Source: Comamonadaceae bacterium (lineage in GTDB: Bacteria > Pseudomonadota > Gammaproteobacteria > Burkholderiales > Burkholderiaceae). From it: 24,242 bases of DNA. The notes below the pieces were generated by a model. That model saw only the letters and a list, made by a program, of their open reading frames with translations. It was not told the DNA's origin and made no database searches. The DNA lies in assembly GCA_947505915.1 (NCBI GenBank), contig CANNNH010000010.1, positions 1-24,242 on the forward strand, read 5' to 3'. The position numbers and the translations under genes were made by a program. Positions 16,103 through 23,269 of this stretch are shown piece by piece (within the stretch, counting starts at the first letter, position 1; each line of letters starts with the position of its first letter).

Positions 16103-16306
16103 ATGACCGAAGACTCTCGCTGCTGCGGAAGCGGCACCTGCATCATTAACGCCGAAGGCCTCTGCTGGTGTGGTCAGCAATGGGATGGCGAAAAAATGTG
16201 CCACGTGCCTTTAACCGAAAGCCCCAGCCCAAGTGGCAAAAGTGTTCAGCCGGCGACTTCCCCAACGCCTCAAGAGACAACCCGCAACACGCCGGGCAGG
16301 TCTTGA
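16103..16306 (+). CDS. small cysteine-rich conserved protein (CCGSG...CWCGQ type)
   Basis: A 67-residue protein if started at ATG 16103. An in-frame ATG at 16064 would add 13 residues with no family support. The N-terminal half has Cys7, Cys8, Cys13, Cys21, Cys23 and Cys33 in the pattern CCGSGTC-x7-CWCGQQWDGEKMC, which resembles short uncharacterised proteins I recall from beta- and gammaproteobacteria. The spacing suggests metal binding. The tail (~36-67) is Ser/Pro/Thr-rich and probably disordered. No signal peptide is visible, so it should be cytoplasmic. Its TGA stop overlaps the TTG start proposed for the next gene, which suggests the two are made together. Confidence 0.7.
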   Translation: MTEDSRCCGSGTCIINAEGLCWCGQQWDGEKMCHVPLTESPSPSGKSVQPATSPTPQETTRNTPGRS

Positions 16307-16818
16307 AACGTCACGTTGCCGCTACTTTGCTTGTGCTGACCACCCTTGGCGTGATCAACGCTCACGTGGATATTGAAGCGCAGGACGGCGGCTACTTTGT
16401 CGTGTGGCAAGGAAAAAAGCACGACGTAATCGGTTGGTTAGCGGATCACAACAACCAACTCTGGCGTGATTGCAGCACGGTGCAGCAACTGAGTAATGAC
16501 AGCCCGGCAGCCGAGCAGGTGTTGAGCCTCATCGCAGACCACAGCCCGCCCGACTCGCGCAATGCCAGCCTTGTCAAATTGCAGCAGCAAGGCGACTGGC
16601 TGTTGGCAGAGCTGGCCTTTGCGCGGCTCAACCCCGCTGTTGTCGTACTGAGGGCCGAGCCCACGGGCTCGCGCCTACCTGAGCGCGCTGTGTGGAGTGG
16701 CAGCACGGCGCCATGGCAAGCCGCCCCCCGCATCCGCCAGCACCTGAAGCAACAAGTCCCACAGCTGCCCGCAGCTTTGCTGACCTGCTACGACCCGGCT
16801 GCAGCTGGACTTAGATGA
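16303..16818 (+). CDS. exported protein of unknown function, TTG start coupled to upstream gene
   Basis: The open frame begins far upstream inside the preceding gene, but that part looks like an out-of-frame shadow. A TTG at 16303 overlaps the upstream TGA (TTGA) and is followed at once by a signal-peptide-like start (KRHVAATLLVLTTLGVINAHV), giving 171 residues. The G-rich GGGCAGG just before it is closer than ideal. The mature part has two cysteines (WRDCS and LTCYDPA), a short beta-rich start (DGGYFVVWQGKKHDVIGWL) and a helical middle. I recognise no family. It probably works with the small cysteine-rich protein encoded immediately upstream. Confidence 0.5.
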   Translation: MKRHVAATLLVLTTLGVINAHVDIEAQDGGYFVVWQGKKHDVIGWLADHNNQLWRDCSTVQQLSNDSPAAEQVLSLIADHSPPDSRNASLVKLQQQGDWLLAELAFARLNPAVVVLRAEPTGSRLPERAVWSGSTAPWQAAPRIRQHLKQQVPQLPAALLTCYDPAAAGLR

Positions 16819-16907
16819 TGGTCGGCATTGGGTAACGTCGTTGAGGTCACTTCAGGACACCGCAGCTCTTTCCCAAATTTTCGAGGTTAAAAAGCTTCAG
16901 CCAACAC

Positions 16908-17354
16908 TCATTTACGGGACTTAAATTGAGCGATACTTTTTTTGAGATCGCGGTACTCCTCGCAGCCAAAAGTACATGCCTTGTCCAATCGACTGAGCAT
17001 CGTTTCAGCGCCCGCAAGATCATTTTTCAGAAGCAATAATTCACCGTAGTACTCAAGCGCCCCACGGTGTTTAGGTTCTTTGACCAGCGCTGACTGGTAA
17101 TGCTTTTCGGCCTCCACCAAATTAGGCGGTGTTTTTTTGCGCAGGCTGTACCCCATCAGGTTGTGCCAGTCGGCAGACTGCTTTTCATCGGCCTGCAAAA
17201 GAACATTGATGGCTTGATCAAAGTTCTTTGCCTCAATGAGTTGCCTGGTTTGGCTTTTCCAACTGGGCGCAGCCGGCCCTGCAGGCGTCATGTCAGCGGC
17301 GATGGCTGACATGGCTGTACACAACACAGCGCACATAAGAAGAATTTTTTTCAT
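16908..17354 (-). CDS. exported TPR-repeat protein
   Basis: A 148-residue protein from ATG 17354, chosen because AAAGGA lies six bases before it and a signal peptide (MKKILLMCAVLCTAMSAIAA) follows directly. An ATG 12 codons earlier lacks support. The mature region contains two to three tetratricopeptide-like helix pairs (~30-120): NFDQAINVLLQA, SADWHNLMGYSLRKK...AEKHYQSALVKEPKHRGALEYYGELLLLKNDLAGAE in typical TPR spacing. Two cysteines near the end (ACTFGCEEY) may form a disulfide. It is a periplasmic protein-interaction scaffold of unknown partner. It converges on the TTG-start gene with 89 bp between and no clear terminator. Confidence 0.82.
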   Translation of the reverse strand: MKKILLMCAVLCTAMSAIAADMTPAGPAAPSWKSQTRQLIEAKNFDQAINVLLQADEKQSADWHNLMGYSLRKKTPPNLVEAEKHYQSALVKEPKHRGALEYYGELLLLKNDLAGAETMLSRLDKACTFGCEEYRDLKKSIAQFKSRK

Positions 17355-17396
17355 TAGTTGTCCTTTAATGACGAATTTTCGGATGGGCAAGCCAAT

Positions 17397-17645
17397 CTAG
17401 CACTTGATGTCCTTCATCAAAAGAAACAGGTGAAACGGATCCGATGGGCTGGGTTCAAACTCCCAATGGAGCTGACACTGCCTGGCAAGCTCTTCCTTAG
17501 CATGCCCAAGCAGTGCACGAATCCCGGCAATGTCCGCCGGCTGTGCCGTGTGCAGCAGCGCATCTTTGAGCAGCGCTTTGCCAAGCCCTGTGCCTTGGTG
17601 CTGAAGATTAAGGAATATAGGTTGGTACGGCTGCCAGGGGGCAGG
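17397..17645 (-). pseudogene. C-terminal remnant of a GNAT acetyltransferase (TacT-type toxin)
   Basis: An 82-codon open stretch on the - strand reads into a clear GNAT C-terminus. It has the acetyl-CoA loop QHQGTGLGKALL, then LLKDALL, a helix with AGIRALLGHAK, and the family ending FEPSPSDPFHLFLLMKDIK before TAG. In-frame stops (TGA at 17646-17648 and TAG two codons further upstream) precede it, there is no start codon or ribosome binding site, and about the first half of the usual ~160-residue enzyme is missing. The conserved Tyr before the FEPSP segment is also gone. No DUF1778-type antitoxin accompanies it. It therefore looks like debris of a tRNA-acetylating toxin gene next to the higBA module. 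Confidence 0.7.
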
Positions 17646-17695
17646 TCACCGCTACGAGATATACCGCGTCAAGGGGTTTTTGTACGGTTTATAAA

Positions 17696-18001
17696 TCAGG
17701 CTATCGCCACGGAATCAAGTCGTTTCATCTGACCCAGTTCATCGTGCAGTTTGGTCTCCGCTTGCCACAAGTCAAACTTAGTCTGCATGTCCAGCCAGAG
17801 TTGTGCGCCATTGCCAAGGAGCGTGCCCAGACGCAGCGCCATCTCGGCTGACACGCCGCTACGTTCGGCCAGCACCGAGTGCAAAGTCTGGCGGGAAACG
17901 CCCAAGTTACGGGCGAAGGCGCTGACAGACATGCCCGGCAAGCTGGGCAACACATCTTCCCGAAGTATGGCTCCGGGATGGGTCGGTACACGTTTACGCA
18001 T
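17696..18001 (-). CDS. higA: HigA family antitoxin (XRE helix-turn-helix)
   Basis: A 101-residue DNA-binding antitoxin from ATG 18001. A second ATG directly before it (18004) is possible, but the AGGAG at 18008-18012 is better placed six bases from the inner one. The N-terminus KRVPTHPGAILREDVLPSLP and the helix-turn-helix SVSAFARNLGVSRQTLHSVL (~25-45) are diagnostic of HigA, followed by GNGAQLWLDMQTKFDLWQAE. It neutralises HigB and represses the operon. The higB stop lies inside its ribosome-binding region, so the two are translationally linked, with toxin first, as is usual for higBA. Confidence 0.93.
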   Translation of the reverse strand: MRKRVPTHPGAILREDVLPSLPGMSVSAFARNLGVSRQTLHSVLAERSGVSAEMALRLGTLLGNGAQLWLDMQTKFDLWQAETKLHDELGQMKRLDSVAIA

Positions 18002-18010
18002 CATTCACTC

Positions 18011-18286
18011 CTAGTGATAATTCTCAAAGTCAAGCTTGACGGCGTTCTCACCCTGCCACTCAAAGGTGATGCACCACGGACCGTTGACATGCACGCTGTA
18101 GCGCTTTGGCTTGCCCTGCAGTCCATGAAAATCAAAACCCGGAATATTTAAAGCCTCTGGCGTTTTGGCAATGTCAATGGCATCGAGTCGACGAAGCGCC
18201 CGCTCCGCCAGGGCCTTTTGCAGCTTAGCGCTAGTGCCTTTCTCAAAAAGCTCCTGAAGTCCTTTGTGCTTGAACGAATCGATCAT
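18011..18286 (-). CDS. higB: HigB family toxin (RelE superfamily mRNA interferase)
   Basis: A 91-residue ribosome-dependent mRNA endonuclease toxin. The sequence shows the HigB pattern: MIDSFKHKGLQELFEKG at the start, a basic helical middle (LQKALAERALRRLDAID), LNIPGFDFHGLQGKPKRYSVHV, and the C-terminal strand WCITFEWQGENAVKLDFENYH with the catalytic-region His at the end. It is full length with no disruption, so the module is probably functional. It is first in the higBA operon, and its upstream region holds a perfect palindrome likely to be the HigA operator. Confidence 0.93.
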   Translation of the reverse strand: MIDSFKHKGLQELFEKGTSAKLQKALAERALRRLDAIDIAKTPEALNIPGFDFHGLQGKPKRYSVHVNGPWCITFEWQGENAVKLDFENYH

Positions 18287-18505
18287 GAAAAGAAGTGTAA
18301 AGGATTTGTTTACACCTTGCTGCCACCGGCCTCACGTCTGACCTATTAGCCTCCAAATGGACGCTCTGCTGAGCGTCGTGGAGCCAGCACTTACATGAAG
18401 GCCTGATCTCTCGGGTTGGAACGCCAACACTAACCAGCCAAACGCCACGAATTAATCGTCGGCGCACTAAGAGCGATCAGAGTCTTCGCTGGACAAGATC
18501 AGCGT
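18287..18505. other. non-coding gap between higBA and the sugar operon
   Basis: No gene is seen in these 219 bases apart from the higBA operator at one end. A perfect seven-base stem with a TGCT loop (18360-18377) lacks a T-run in either direction. Nearer the ATPase gene, two weak five-base stems lie on the - strand just after its stop. No convincing terminator or promoter could be assigned. Confidence 0.4.
18295..18315 (-). promoter_or_regulatory. palindromic operator upstream of higBA
   Basis: GTGTAAA (18295-18301) and TTTACAC (18309-18315) are exact inverted repeats with a seven-base spacer, nine bases upstream of the higB start. On the - strand the inner arm gives TACACT, a plausible -10 element. 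A dyad of this kind at this place fits a HigA-binding site that represses its own promoter. Confidence 0.55.
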
Positions 18506-19576
18506 TTATATGAGCCTCATTTGGGTAGCAGGATCAAACAAGTGGATTTGATCTAAGCGCGCCGCCACTGTAATCCGGTCGCGAGGCAATATGTGTTGCC
18601 GATCCTGGAAAACAACCACCACCTCCCGCATTCCAAGTCGAGCCGTGACAAGGGTCTGAGCACCTGTTGGCTCTACAACTGACACCTGCAGGTTAATTCC
18701 ATGCGAAGCTAACAACAGATGCTCCGGCCGAACTCCCACCACCACTGACATTCCATCGATCAACTGCGCGCTGTGTAACTGCTCAATCGTTAAAGAGCCG
18801 CCATCGTCTAACTCAACGTGCGTTCCTTCCCCTAATCGTAGTCGTCCAGACAGCATGTTCATGGCTGGAGACCCGATGAACCCAGCGACGAACTGGTTGC
18901 AAGGTCGATCGTATAAATCCAAGGGCGTGCCGATCTGCTCAATACGACCGTCATGCATGACCACAATCTGATCAGCCATAGTCAACGCTTCGATTTGGTC
19001 ATGTGTCACATAGATCGACGTCGTCTGAAGGCGCTGATGCAAGGCCTTGATTTCAGCTCGCATGGACACGCGCAACTTGGCATCTAGATTAGAAAGTGGC
19101 TCATCAAACAAGAATACTTGCGGCTTTCGTACCATGGCACGCCCCATCGCAACGCGCTGGCGCTGCCCACCCGAGAGTTGTTTGGGGTAGCGGTCCAGCA
19201 GAGCATCGAGGTTGAGGATTTTGGCCGCCTCCTCCACCCTCTGCTCACGCGCGGCGGCGTCTACTTTCGCCAGTGTGAGCGAGAAGCCCATGTTCTCGCG
19301 CACCGTCATATGCGGGTACAGGGCGTAGCTCTGGAACACCATTGCGATGTCTCTTGCTTTGGGCGGCAGATCATTGACTACTTGGTCGTTGATTTGAATG
19401 GTGCCGGCTGAAACTTCATCGAGACCGGCAATCATTCGCAGCAGGGTGGATTTGCCGCAGCCGGAGGGTCCGACCAACACCGTAAAAGAACCATCAGGAA
19501 TGTCGAAATCAATGCCATGCAGAATTTGGACGCTGCCGAAATTCTTTTGGACGCCTTTGATTTGTACGCTGGCCAT
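18506..19576 (-). CDS. carbohydrate ABC transporter ATP-binding protein (MalK/UgpC type)
   Basis: A 356-residue cytoplasmic ATPase. It carries Walker A GPSGCGKST (36-44), the Q-loop VFQSYALYPH (80-89), the signature LSGGQRQR (134-141), Walker B VFLFDEP (154-160), the D-loop SNLDAKLR and the switch His192 in VTHDQIEA. The C-terminal ~120 residues form the MalK-type TOBE/OB region with the segment VGVRPEHL. It is the last gene of the right-hand operon, 17 bp after the Gfo/Idh gene, with a GGAG six bases before its ATG. It should energise the two permeases encoded upstream. Automated pipelines may name it UgpC, but glycerol-phosphate specificity is not implied. Confidence 0.93.
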   Translation of the reverse strand: MASVQIKGVQKNFGSVQILHGIDFDIPDGSFTVLVGPSGCGKSTLLRMIAGLDEVSAGTIQINDQVVNDLPPKARDIAMVFQSYALYPHMTVRENMGFSLTLAKVDAAAREQRVEEAAKILNLDALLDRYPKQLSGGQRQRVAMGRAMVRKPQVFLFDEPLSNLDAKLRVSMRAEIKALHQRLQTTSIYVTHDQIEALTMADQIVVMHDGRIEQIGTPLDLYDRPCNQFVAGFIGSPAMNMLSGRLRLGEGTHVELDDGGSLTIEQLHSAQLIDGMSVVVGVRPEHLLLASHGINLQVSVVEPTGAQTLVTARLGMREVVVVFQDRQHILPRDRITVAARLDQIHLFDPATQMRLI

Positions 19577-19593
19577 CTAATTCTCCGGAGAAG

Positions 19594-20607
19594 TTAAAAA
19601 TTGACACGGTTGCCCGTGTCGATGCAATGAATCATTGCTTCCAGCATCCGCATGGCCTGTGCGCCGTCTCGCGCGACAGGCACATTAATGGGCGTCCGTC
19701 CGTCGACCACTGCAGCAAAGTCGCGTAGAAGCGCAAGATAGCCCTTGTGGTCTTCATTCGCCGCGACCGTCAAATTAGGTTCCCAAATCAAGGTATCTTC
19801 GCCGTCGATCAAGGTCGCCTCGGGATCGTCCACCTTGAACTTGGGGGATCGGTAGTAACGCACTTCATGAACGTTGCGCACTTCAACGCGTTGATGATCG
19901 CCCATGACCTGCCACCACTCCATCGGCGTAGCGCGAGATTGATGGGTGCCCATGACCAAGGTGGCTAACCCGCCACCCTCAAAAAGGAAGTCCACATGCA
20001 AAAGCAGCTTTCCCGGCTTGAGCTCATGGTGTCGAACCCCTAGGGAAACGGGCTTGCCCATCAAATGCGGAACAAGGTCCAAGTAATGCACGCAGTGATG
20101 AAGATAAAAGCCTTGGTAGTCCACATCTTTAACAAAATAGCTGGGTGCGGTCATGTAATGACCGAGAAAACTAGCGGGCTCACCAAACTCCTGCGCATGC
20201 ACAAGGCGAATTGCCATTCGGTTTGCTGTGGAGTAGCGCTTCATGAAGCCCATCACTACGGGGACGCGAGAGTGCTCCGATAAAGACGCAAGTTCTGCAG
20301 CGTCTTTTGCCGTGGCGGCGGGAGGCTTTTCTATAAACACCGGTAAACCTTTTTGGACCGCAGCCTTGGCGATCTCCACGTGCTGCTGCGGACCGGCGGC
20401 AACCCCTATAGCGTCAAGGTCGGGATTGTTCAACACATCACGCCAGTCTTGTGTTGTGTGGGCTACCCCGAAGCGATGAGCCGTGGAAGCGAGCGCCTCC
20501 GACTGGATATCGCAAAGTTGAACCACTTCCAGCCCTGCACGGCTAAGCTGTGGAAGAATCATCTCATTGGCATGCTTGCCACAGCCGATCCAAGCAATTC
20601 GCTTCAT
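19594..20607 (-). CDS. Gfo/Idh/MocA family NAD(P)-dependent oxidoreductase
   Basis: A 337-residue cytoplasmic sugar or cyclitol dehydrogenase. The N-terminal Rossmann fold has IAWIGCGKHA (residues 4-13), and the family EKPP motif is at 93-96. In the catalytic region HHCVHYLDL (170-178), His174 and Asp177 occupy positions where the family carries catalytic residues. The C-terminal domain is of usual length. Its ATG overlaps the stop of the upstream epimerase gene by four bases. Family members include inositol 2-dehydrogenase (IolG), glucose-fructose oxidoreductase and 3-ketosugar reductases. The sequence alone does not decide the substrate, which is probably the sugar imported by the same operon or its epimer. 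Confidence 0.9.
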   Translation of the reverse strand: MKRIAWIGCGKHANEMILPQLSRAGLEVVQLCDIQSEALASTAHRFGVAHTTQDWRDVLNNPDLDAIGVAAGPQQHVEIAKAAVQKGLPVFIEKPPAATAKDAAELASLSEHSRVPVVMGFMKRYSTANRMAIRLVHAQEFGEPASFLGHYMTAPSYFVKDVDYQGFYLHHCVHYLDLVPHLMGKPVSLGVRHHELKPGKLLLHVDFLFEGGGLATLVMGTHQSRATPMEWWQVMGDHQRVEVRNVHEVRYYRSPKFKVDDPEATLIDGEDTLIWEPNLTVAANEDHKGYLALLRDFAAVVDGRTPINVPVARDGAQAMRMLEAMIHCIDTGNRVNF

Positions 20608-21491
20608 GCGGCCCCCTGTGTCGCAAATGCCAGAGCGGTGCGCAGATACGCTGCGCTATCGCTCAGGGCCTGATCTTCGTTTTCGACCGGAGCACGCCAC
20701 TGAGCTAAGGGCACACCAAGGCGCTGCTCTTGACGCCGGAATGGCTCAAGCGTGATCGGACCGCGGTAGCCGACACGGACTAAGGCTCGCGCTATATCGG
20801 GCCAGTCGAGGTGACCTGAGCCAACAAATCCTCGGTGGTTTTCATTTGCCTGAAAGTGGAAGAGCCGGGAGCCGCTACGCAAAATTGCCTCGGCCAGATC
20901 ACCCTCTTCCATGTTCATGTGGAAAGTGTCTAGCAATAAACCGACAGCGGGAGAATCAACTCGACTGACTAAGTCGAGTCCCTGCTGCGTAGTCGACGCG
21001 AAATCGGTCTCAAATCGGTTCAGCGGCTCGACCGCTAGTCGCACTCCGAGTTTGTCGGCTCTGCTGCCAGCCGTGCGCAATCCCGACACAACCCGGTCTA
21101 CCCGAGCCAAGCGGTCCGCTTCAGCTACGGGCGCAGGTGCACGCCCAGCAAAAACCAACGGTGCACCGTACAAAGGTCCGCCGACCAGAGTTGCCCCGAG
21201 CGCCACTGCGACTTCAGCACAGTATTCAAGATAGCGTACGCCGGCAAGGTGAGAAATCGGGTCGTCGCTGGCCAAGTCACGGCTTAGATTGACTCGGGCG
21301 GCCAGAATTACGCTCAACTGAGCCTCATCCAAGGCTAGTCGGGTTGCGCTCAGGTCGAGCTCACCCTTCTCAGGGACGAGCAATTCAACAAAGTCCATGC
21401 CAGACTTTTTCATGCGCTTGAAAAGATGCAAATGCTCGCCCACGAAGGGACGGGCATAAAACATAGAAATTATTCCAATTTGATTGTTCAT
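20604..21491 (-). CDS. sugar phosphate isomerase/epimerase family TIM barrel (DTE/Hyi-like)
   Basis: A 295-residue protein from ATG 21491, chosen because it gives an ATGA overlap with the upstream permease. The longer open frame runs into the permease gene. It resembles D-tagatose/D-psicose 3-epimerases and hydroxypyruvate isomerases. Probable metal ligands are Glu155 (AVEPLNRFE), Asp188 (LLDTFHMNMEE), Gln214 (FHFQANENHRG) and Glu249 (TLEPF). His191 and Arg220 sit where the epimerases contact the sugar. Gln at the third ligand position is as in hydroxypyruvate isomerase rather than the His of tagatose epimerase. It probably interconverts keto sugars in the cytoplasm ahead of or behind the Gfo/Idh dehydrogenase. 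The exact reaction is unknown. Confidence 0.85.
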   Translation of the reverse strand: MNNQIGIISMFYARPFVGEHLHLFKRMKKSGMDFVELLVPEKGELDLSATRLALDEAQLSVILAARVNLSRDLASDDPISHLAGVRYLEYCAEVAVALGATLVGGPLYGAPLVFAGRAPAPVAEADRLARVDRVVSGLRTAGSRADKLGVRLAVEPLNRFETDFASTTQQGLDLVSRVDSPAVGLLLDTFHMNMEEGDLAEAILRSGSRLFHFQANENHRGFVGSGHLDWPDIARALVRVGYRGPITLEPFRRQEQRLGVPLAQWRAPVENEDQALSDSAAYLRTALAFATQGAA

Positions 21492-22324
21492 GATTTGACG
21501 GCACCTGCAGTTAGTCCACCGACCAGGCGACGTTGAATGATTAGAAAAAGGACAGTAACGGGTATAGCGATCAGAGTCCCTGCCGCCGTCAGCAAGCCCC
21601 ATTGAACAGTGAACTCGCCAATGAAGGACTGCAGTGCGACGGTGACGGTCTTGACTGACTGACCGGACAACATCATCGCGAACAGGTATTCGTTCCAGGA
21701 GTTCACGAAGATGTAGATGCCCGTGGTGACGATGCCGGGCATGGCCAGTGGAAGTACTACGTGGCGGATCGTCTGAAGGCGGGTAGCGCCGTCAACCAAG
21801 GCCGCTTCGTCTAACTCAATCGGCAAGGCGTTGAAATAACTGGTCATCATCCAAACCGAAAACGGAATGGCAAAAGTTGCATGTCCCATCACGATGCCCA
21901 AGTGGGTGTCCAGCAATCCAAAACTCCGCATCAAAACGAATAAGGGAATGATGAGCAGGACGACCGGAACCATGTTGATGACGAGAAAAAGTACCAATGC
22001 CGCCTTACGGCCGCGAAAGCGATAGCGTGAAAAAGCGTAGGCTGCTGGTACGCTGACCCCAAGACCAAGCGCCACTGCCCCGATGGAAATCAGCAGGCTA
22101 TGTCCGAGATTTGCAACAAAGCTTGTTTTTGCGAGGAGCACGCTGTAGTGCTCTAACGTGACTCGCTCAGGGAGGTACTGAACGGGAAATATTGAAATGG
22201 CTTCATTAGGTTTGACCGAAGTCAGCACCATCCACAGGTAGGGGGCCAGAGCAAACATCAGAATGAACAAAATTGGCAGCTCAATTTCGAGGAGTCGACG
22301 CAGACGCGTCCGGCGATCAATCAT
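21488..22324 (-). CDS. carbohydrate ABC transporter permease (MalG/UgpE type)
   Basis: A 278-residue inner-membrane protein with about six transmembrane helices. It carries the CUT1-type EAA loop DEAALVDGATRLQTIRHVVL followed by LAMPGIVT. The sequence NSWNEYLFAMML near residue 210 is a hallmark of MalG-like sugar permeases. Its start overlaps the stop of the first permease gene by four bases (22321-22324), and its stop overlaps the start of the epimerase gene. It pairs with that first permease to form the translocation channel. No abnormality is seen. Confidence 0.93.
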   Translation of the reverse strand: MIDRRTRLRRLLEIELPILFILMFALAPYLWMVLTSVKPNEAISIFPVQYLPERVTLEHYSVLLAKTSFVANLGHSLLISIGAVALGLGVSVPAAYAFSRYRFRGRKAALVLFLVINMVPVVLLIIPLFVLMRSFGLLDTHLGIVMGHATFAIPFSVWMMTSYFNALPIELDEAALVDGATRLQTIRHVVLPLAMPGIVTTGIYIFVNSWNEYLFAMMLSGQSVKTVTVALQSFIGEFTVQWGLLTAAGTLIAIPVTVLFLIIQRRLVGGLTAGAVKS

Positions 22325-23193
22325 CGAAATACCTCCCTGGCGATGCGCCGGACATATACAGCTACGGCCAACAAAAGCAGCAACGTGAGCACCAGAGACA
22401 GAGCCGACGCATAGCCGAAGTCCATGCTTGAATAAGCTTTAAGAAACGCATACAAGGGCAGCGTGTGGGTGCTGAACCCCGGGCCGCCGCCTGTCATCAC
22501 CAAGATGACATCCAGCGAGTTCGCGACCCAGATGATGCGTAATAAAAGGGCCGTAGCGATGACATCGCGCAAGGCGGGCAAGGTGATGTAGCGCAGGCTT
22601 TGCCACCGAGTGGCCCCATCCATTTCGGCCGCCTCGTATTGCTCAGCGGGAATGGTCTGCAGCCCTGCCAGGATCATCACGGTAAAGAAGGGAAACCCTT
22701 GCCAGATCAGCGCCAGAACAACGGCACCCAAAGCGGTTGAAGGTTGCGACAACCAAGCTACCGGCGTTTGGATGAGGCCCGAACGCAGGAGCAAGTCGTT
22801 GATAACTCCCAGGTTCAGGTCGTACATCCACGTCCACATCAGACCAATGATCACGCTGGGAAGAGCCCAAGGAATGACCACCAAGGCTCTTGCAAAGCTA
22901 CGTCCAGCAAAGGTCTGGTTGAGCAACAAGGCAGTCACCAGGCCCAGTAAAAACTGGAAGCCAACCGCTGAAACGACCCAGATGATCGAGTTACTGAGCG
23001 AAATCCAGAACAATTCATCACGCAAAATGGCTACGAAATTATTCAGACCGACAAAAGACCTGTTGTCCGGGTCGAACAAAATATAGTGGTGCAAACCCAG
23101 CCAGACGGTTTGCAGTGCGGGAAACAAGACTACTGCGGCGGTCACCAGCAGGGCGGGAAGAAGAAAGAGCAGTGGTTCGATAGGGCGGTTCAT
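22321..23193 (-). CDS. carbohydrate ABC transporter permease (MalF/UgpA type)
   Basis: A 290-residue inner-membrane protein with about six transmembrane helices. The EAA loop reads YEAAEMDGATRWQSLRYITL followed by PALRDVI. The segment IIWVANSLDVILVMTGGGPG is the conserved region seen in MalF/UgpA-type sugar permeases. AAGGA lies a few bases before the ATG at 23193. It is separated by 76 bp from the binding-protein gene upstream, and that gap contains a strong hairpin. From here to the Gfo/Idh gene every junction is an ATGA overlap. Confidence 0.93.
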   Translation of the reverse strand: MNRPIEPLLFLLPALLVTAAVVLFPALQTVWLGLHHYILFDPDNRSFVGLNNFVAILRDELFWISLSNSIIWVVSAVGFQFLLGLVTALLLNQTFAGRSFARALVVIPWALPSVIIGLMWTWMYDLNLGVINDLLLRSGLIQTPVAWLSQPSTALGAVVLALIWQGFPFFTVMILAGLQTIPAEQYEAAEMDGATRWQSLRYITLPALRDVIATALLLRIIWVANSLDVILVMTGGGPGFSTHTLPLYAFLKAYSSMDFGYASALSLVLTLLLLLAVAVYVRRIAREVFR

Positions 23194-23217
23194 GAGATCC
23201 TTGATGGGTCAATCAGG

Positions 23218-23246
23218 CCCTGCTTACACCGAAGTGCAAGGCAGGG
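23218..23246 (-). other. UUCG-capped intercistronic hairpin after the binding-protein gene
   Basis: Read on the - strand, CCCTGC and TTGCAC pair with GTGTAA and GCAGGG around a TTCG loop closed by C-G. That gives 12 base pairs with one G-T wobble and one bulged base. No T-run follows, so it is not a classic terminator. Its place between the binding-protein and first permease genes fits an mRNA-stabilising or attenuating element that keeps binding-protein expression high. Confidence 0.6.
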
Positions 23247-23269
23247 TCTGAAAGCGGTCCTGGCGAGGC

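Noticed and set aside
16168..16302. N-terminal extension of the exported protein starting at ATG 16168
   Set aside because: It lies wholly inside the small cysteine-rich gene in another frame, has no signal, and would bury a clear signal peptide in the middle of the protein.
18360..18377. Perfect seven-base hairpin GACGCTC-TGCT-GAGCGTC
   Set aside because: No T-run on either side, no recombination-site features and no paired repeat. It is noted only as a structure of unknown meaning.
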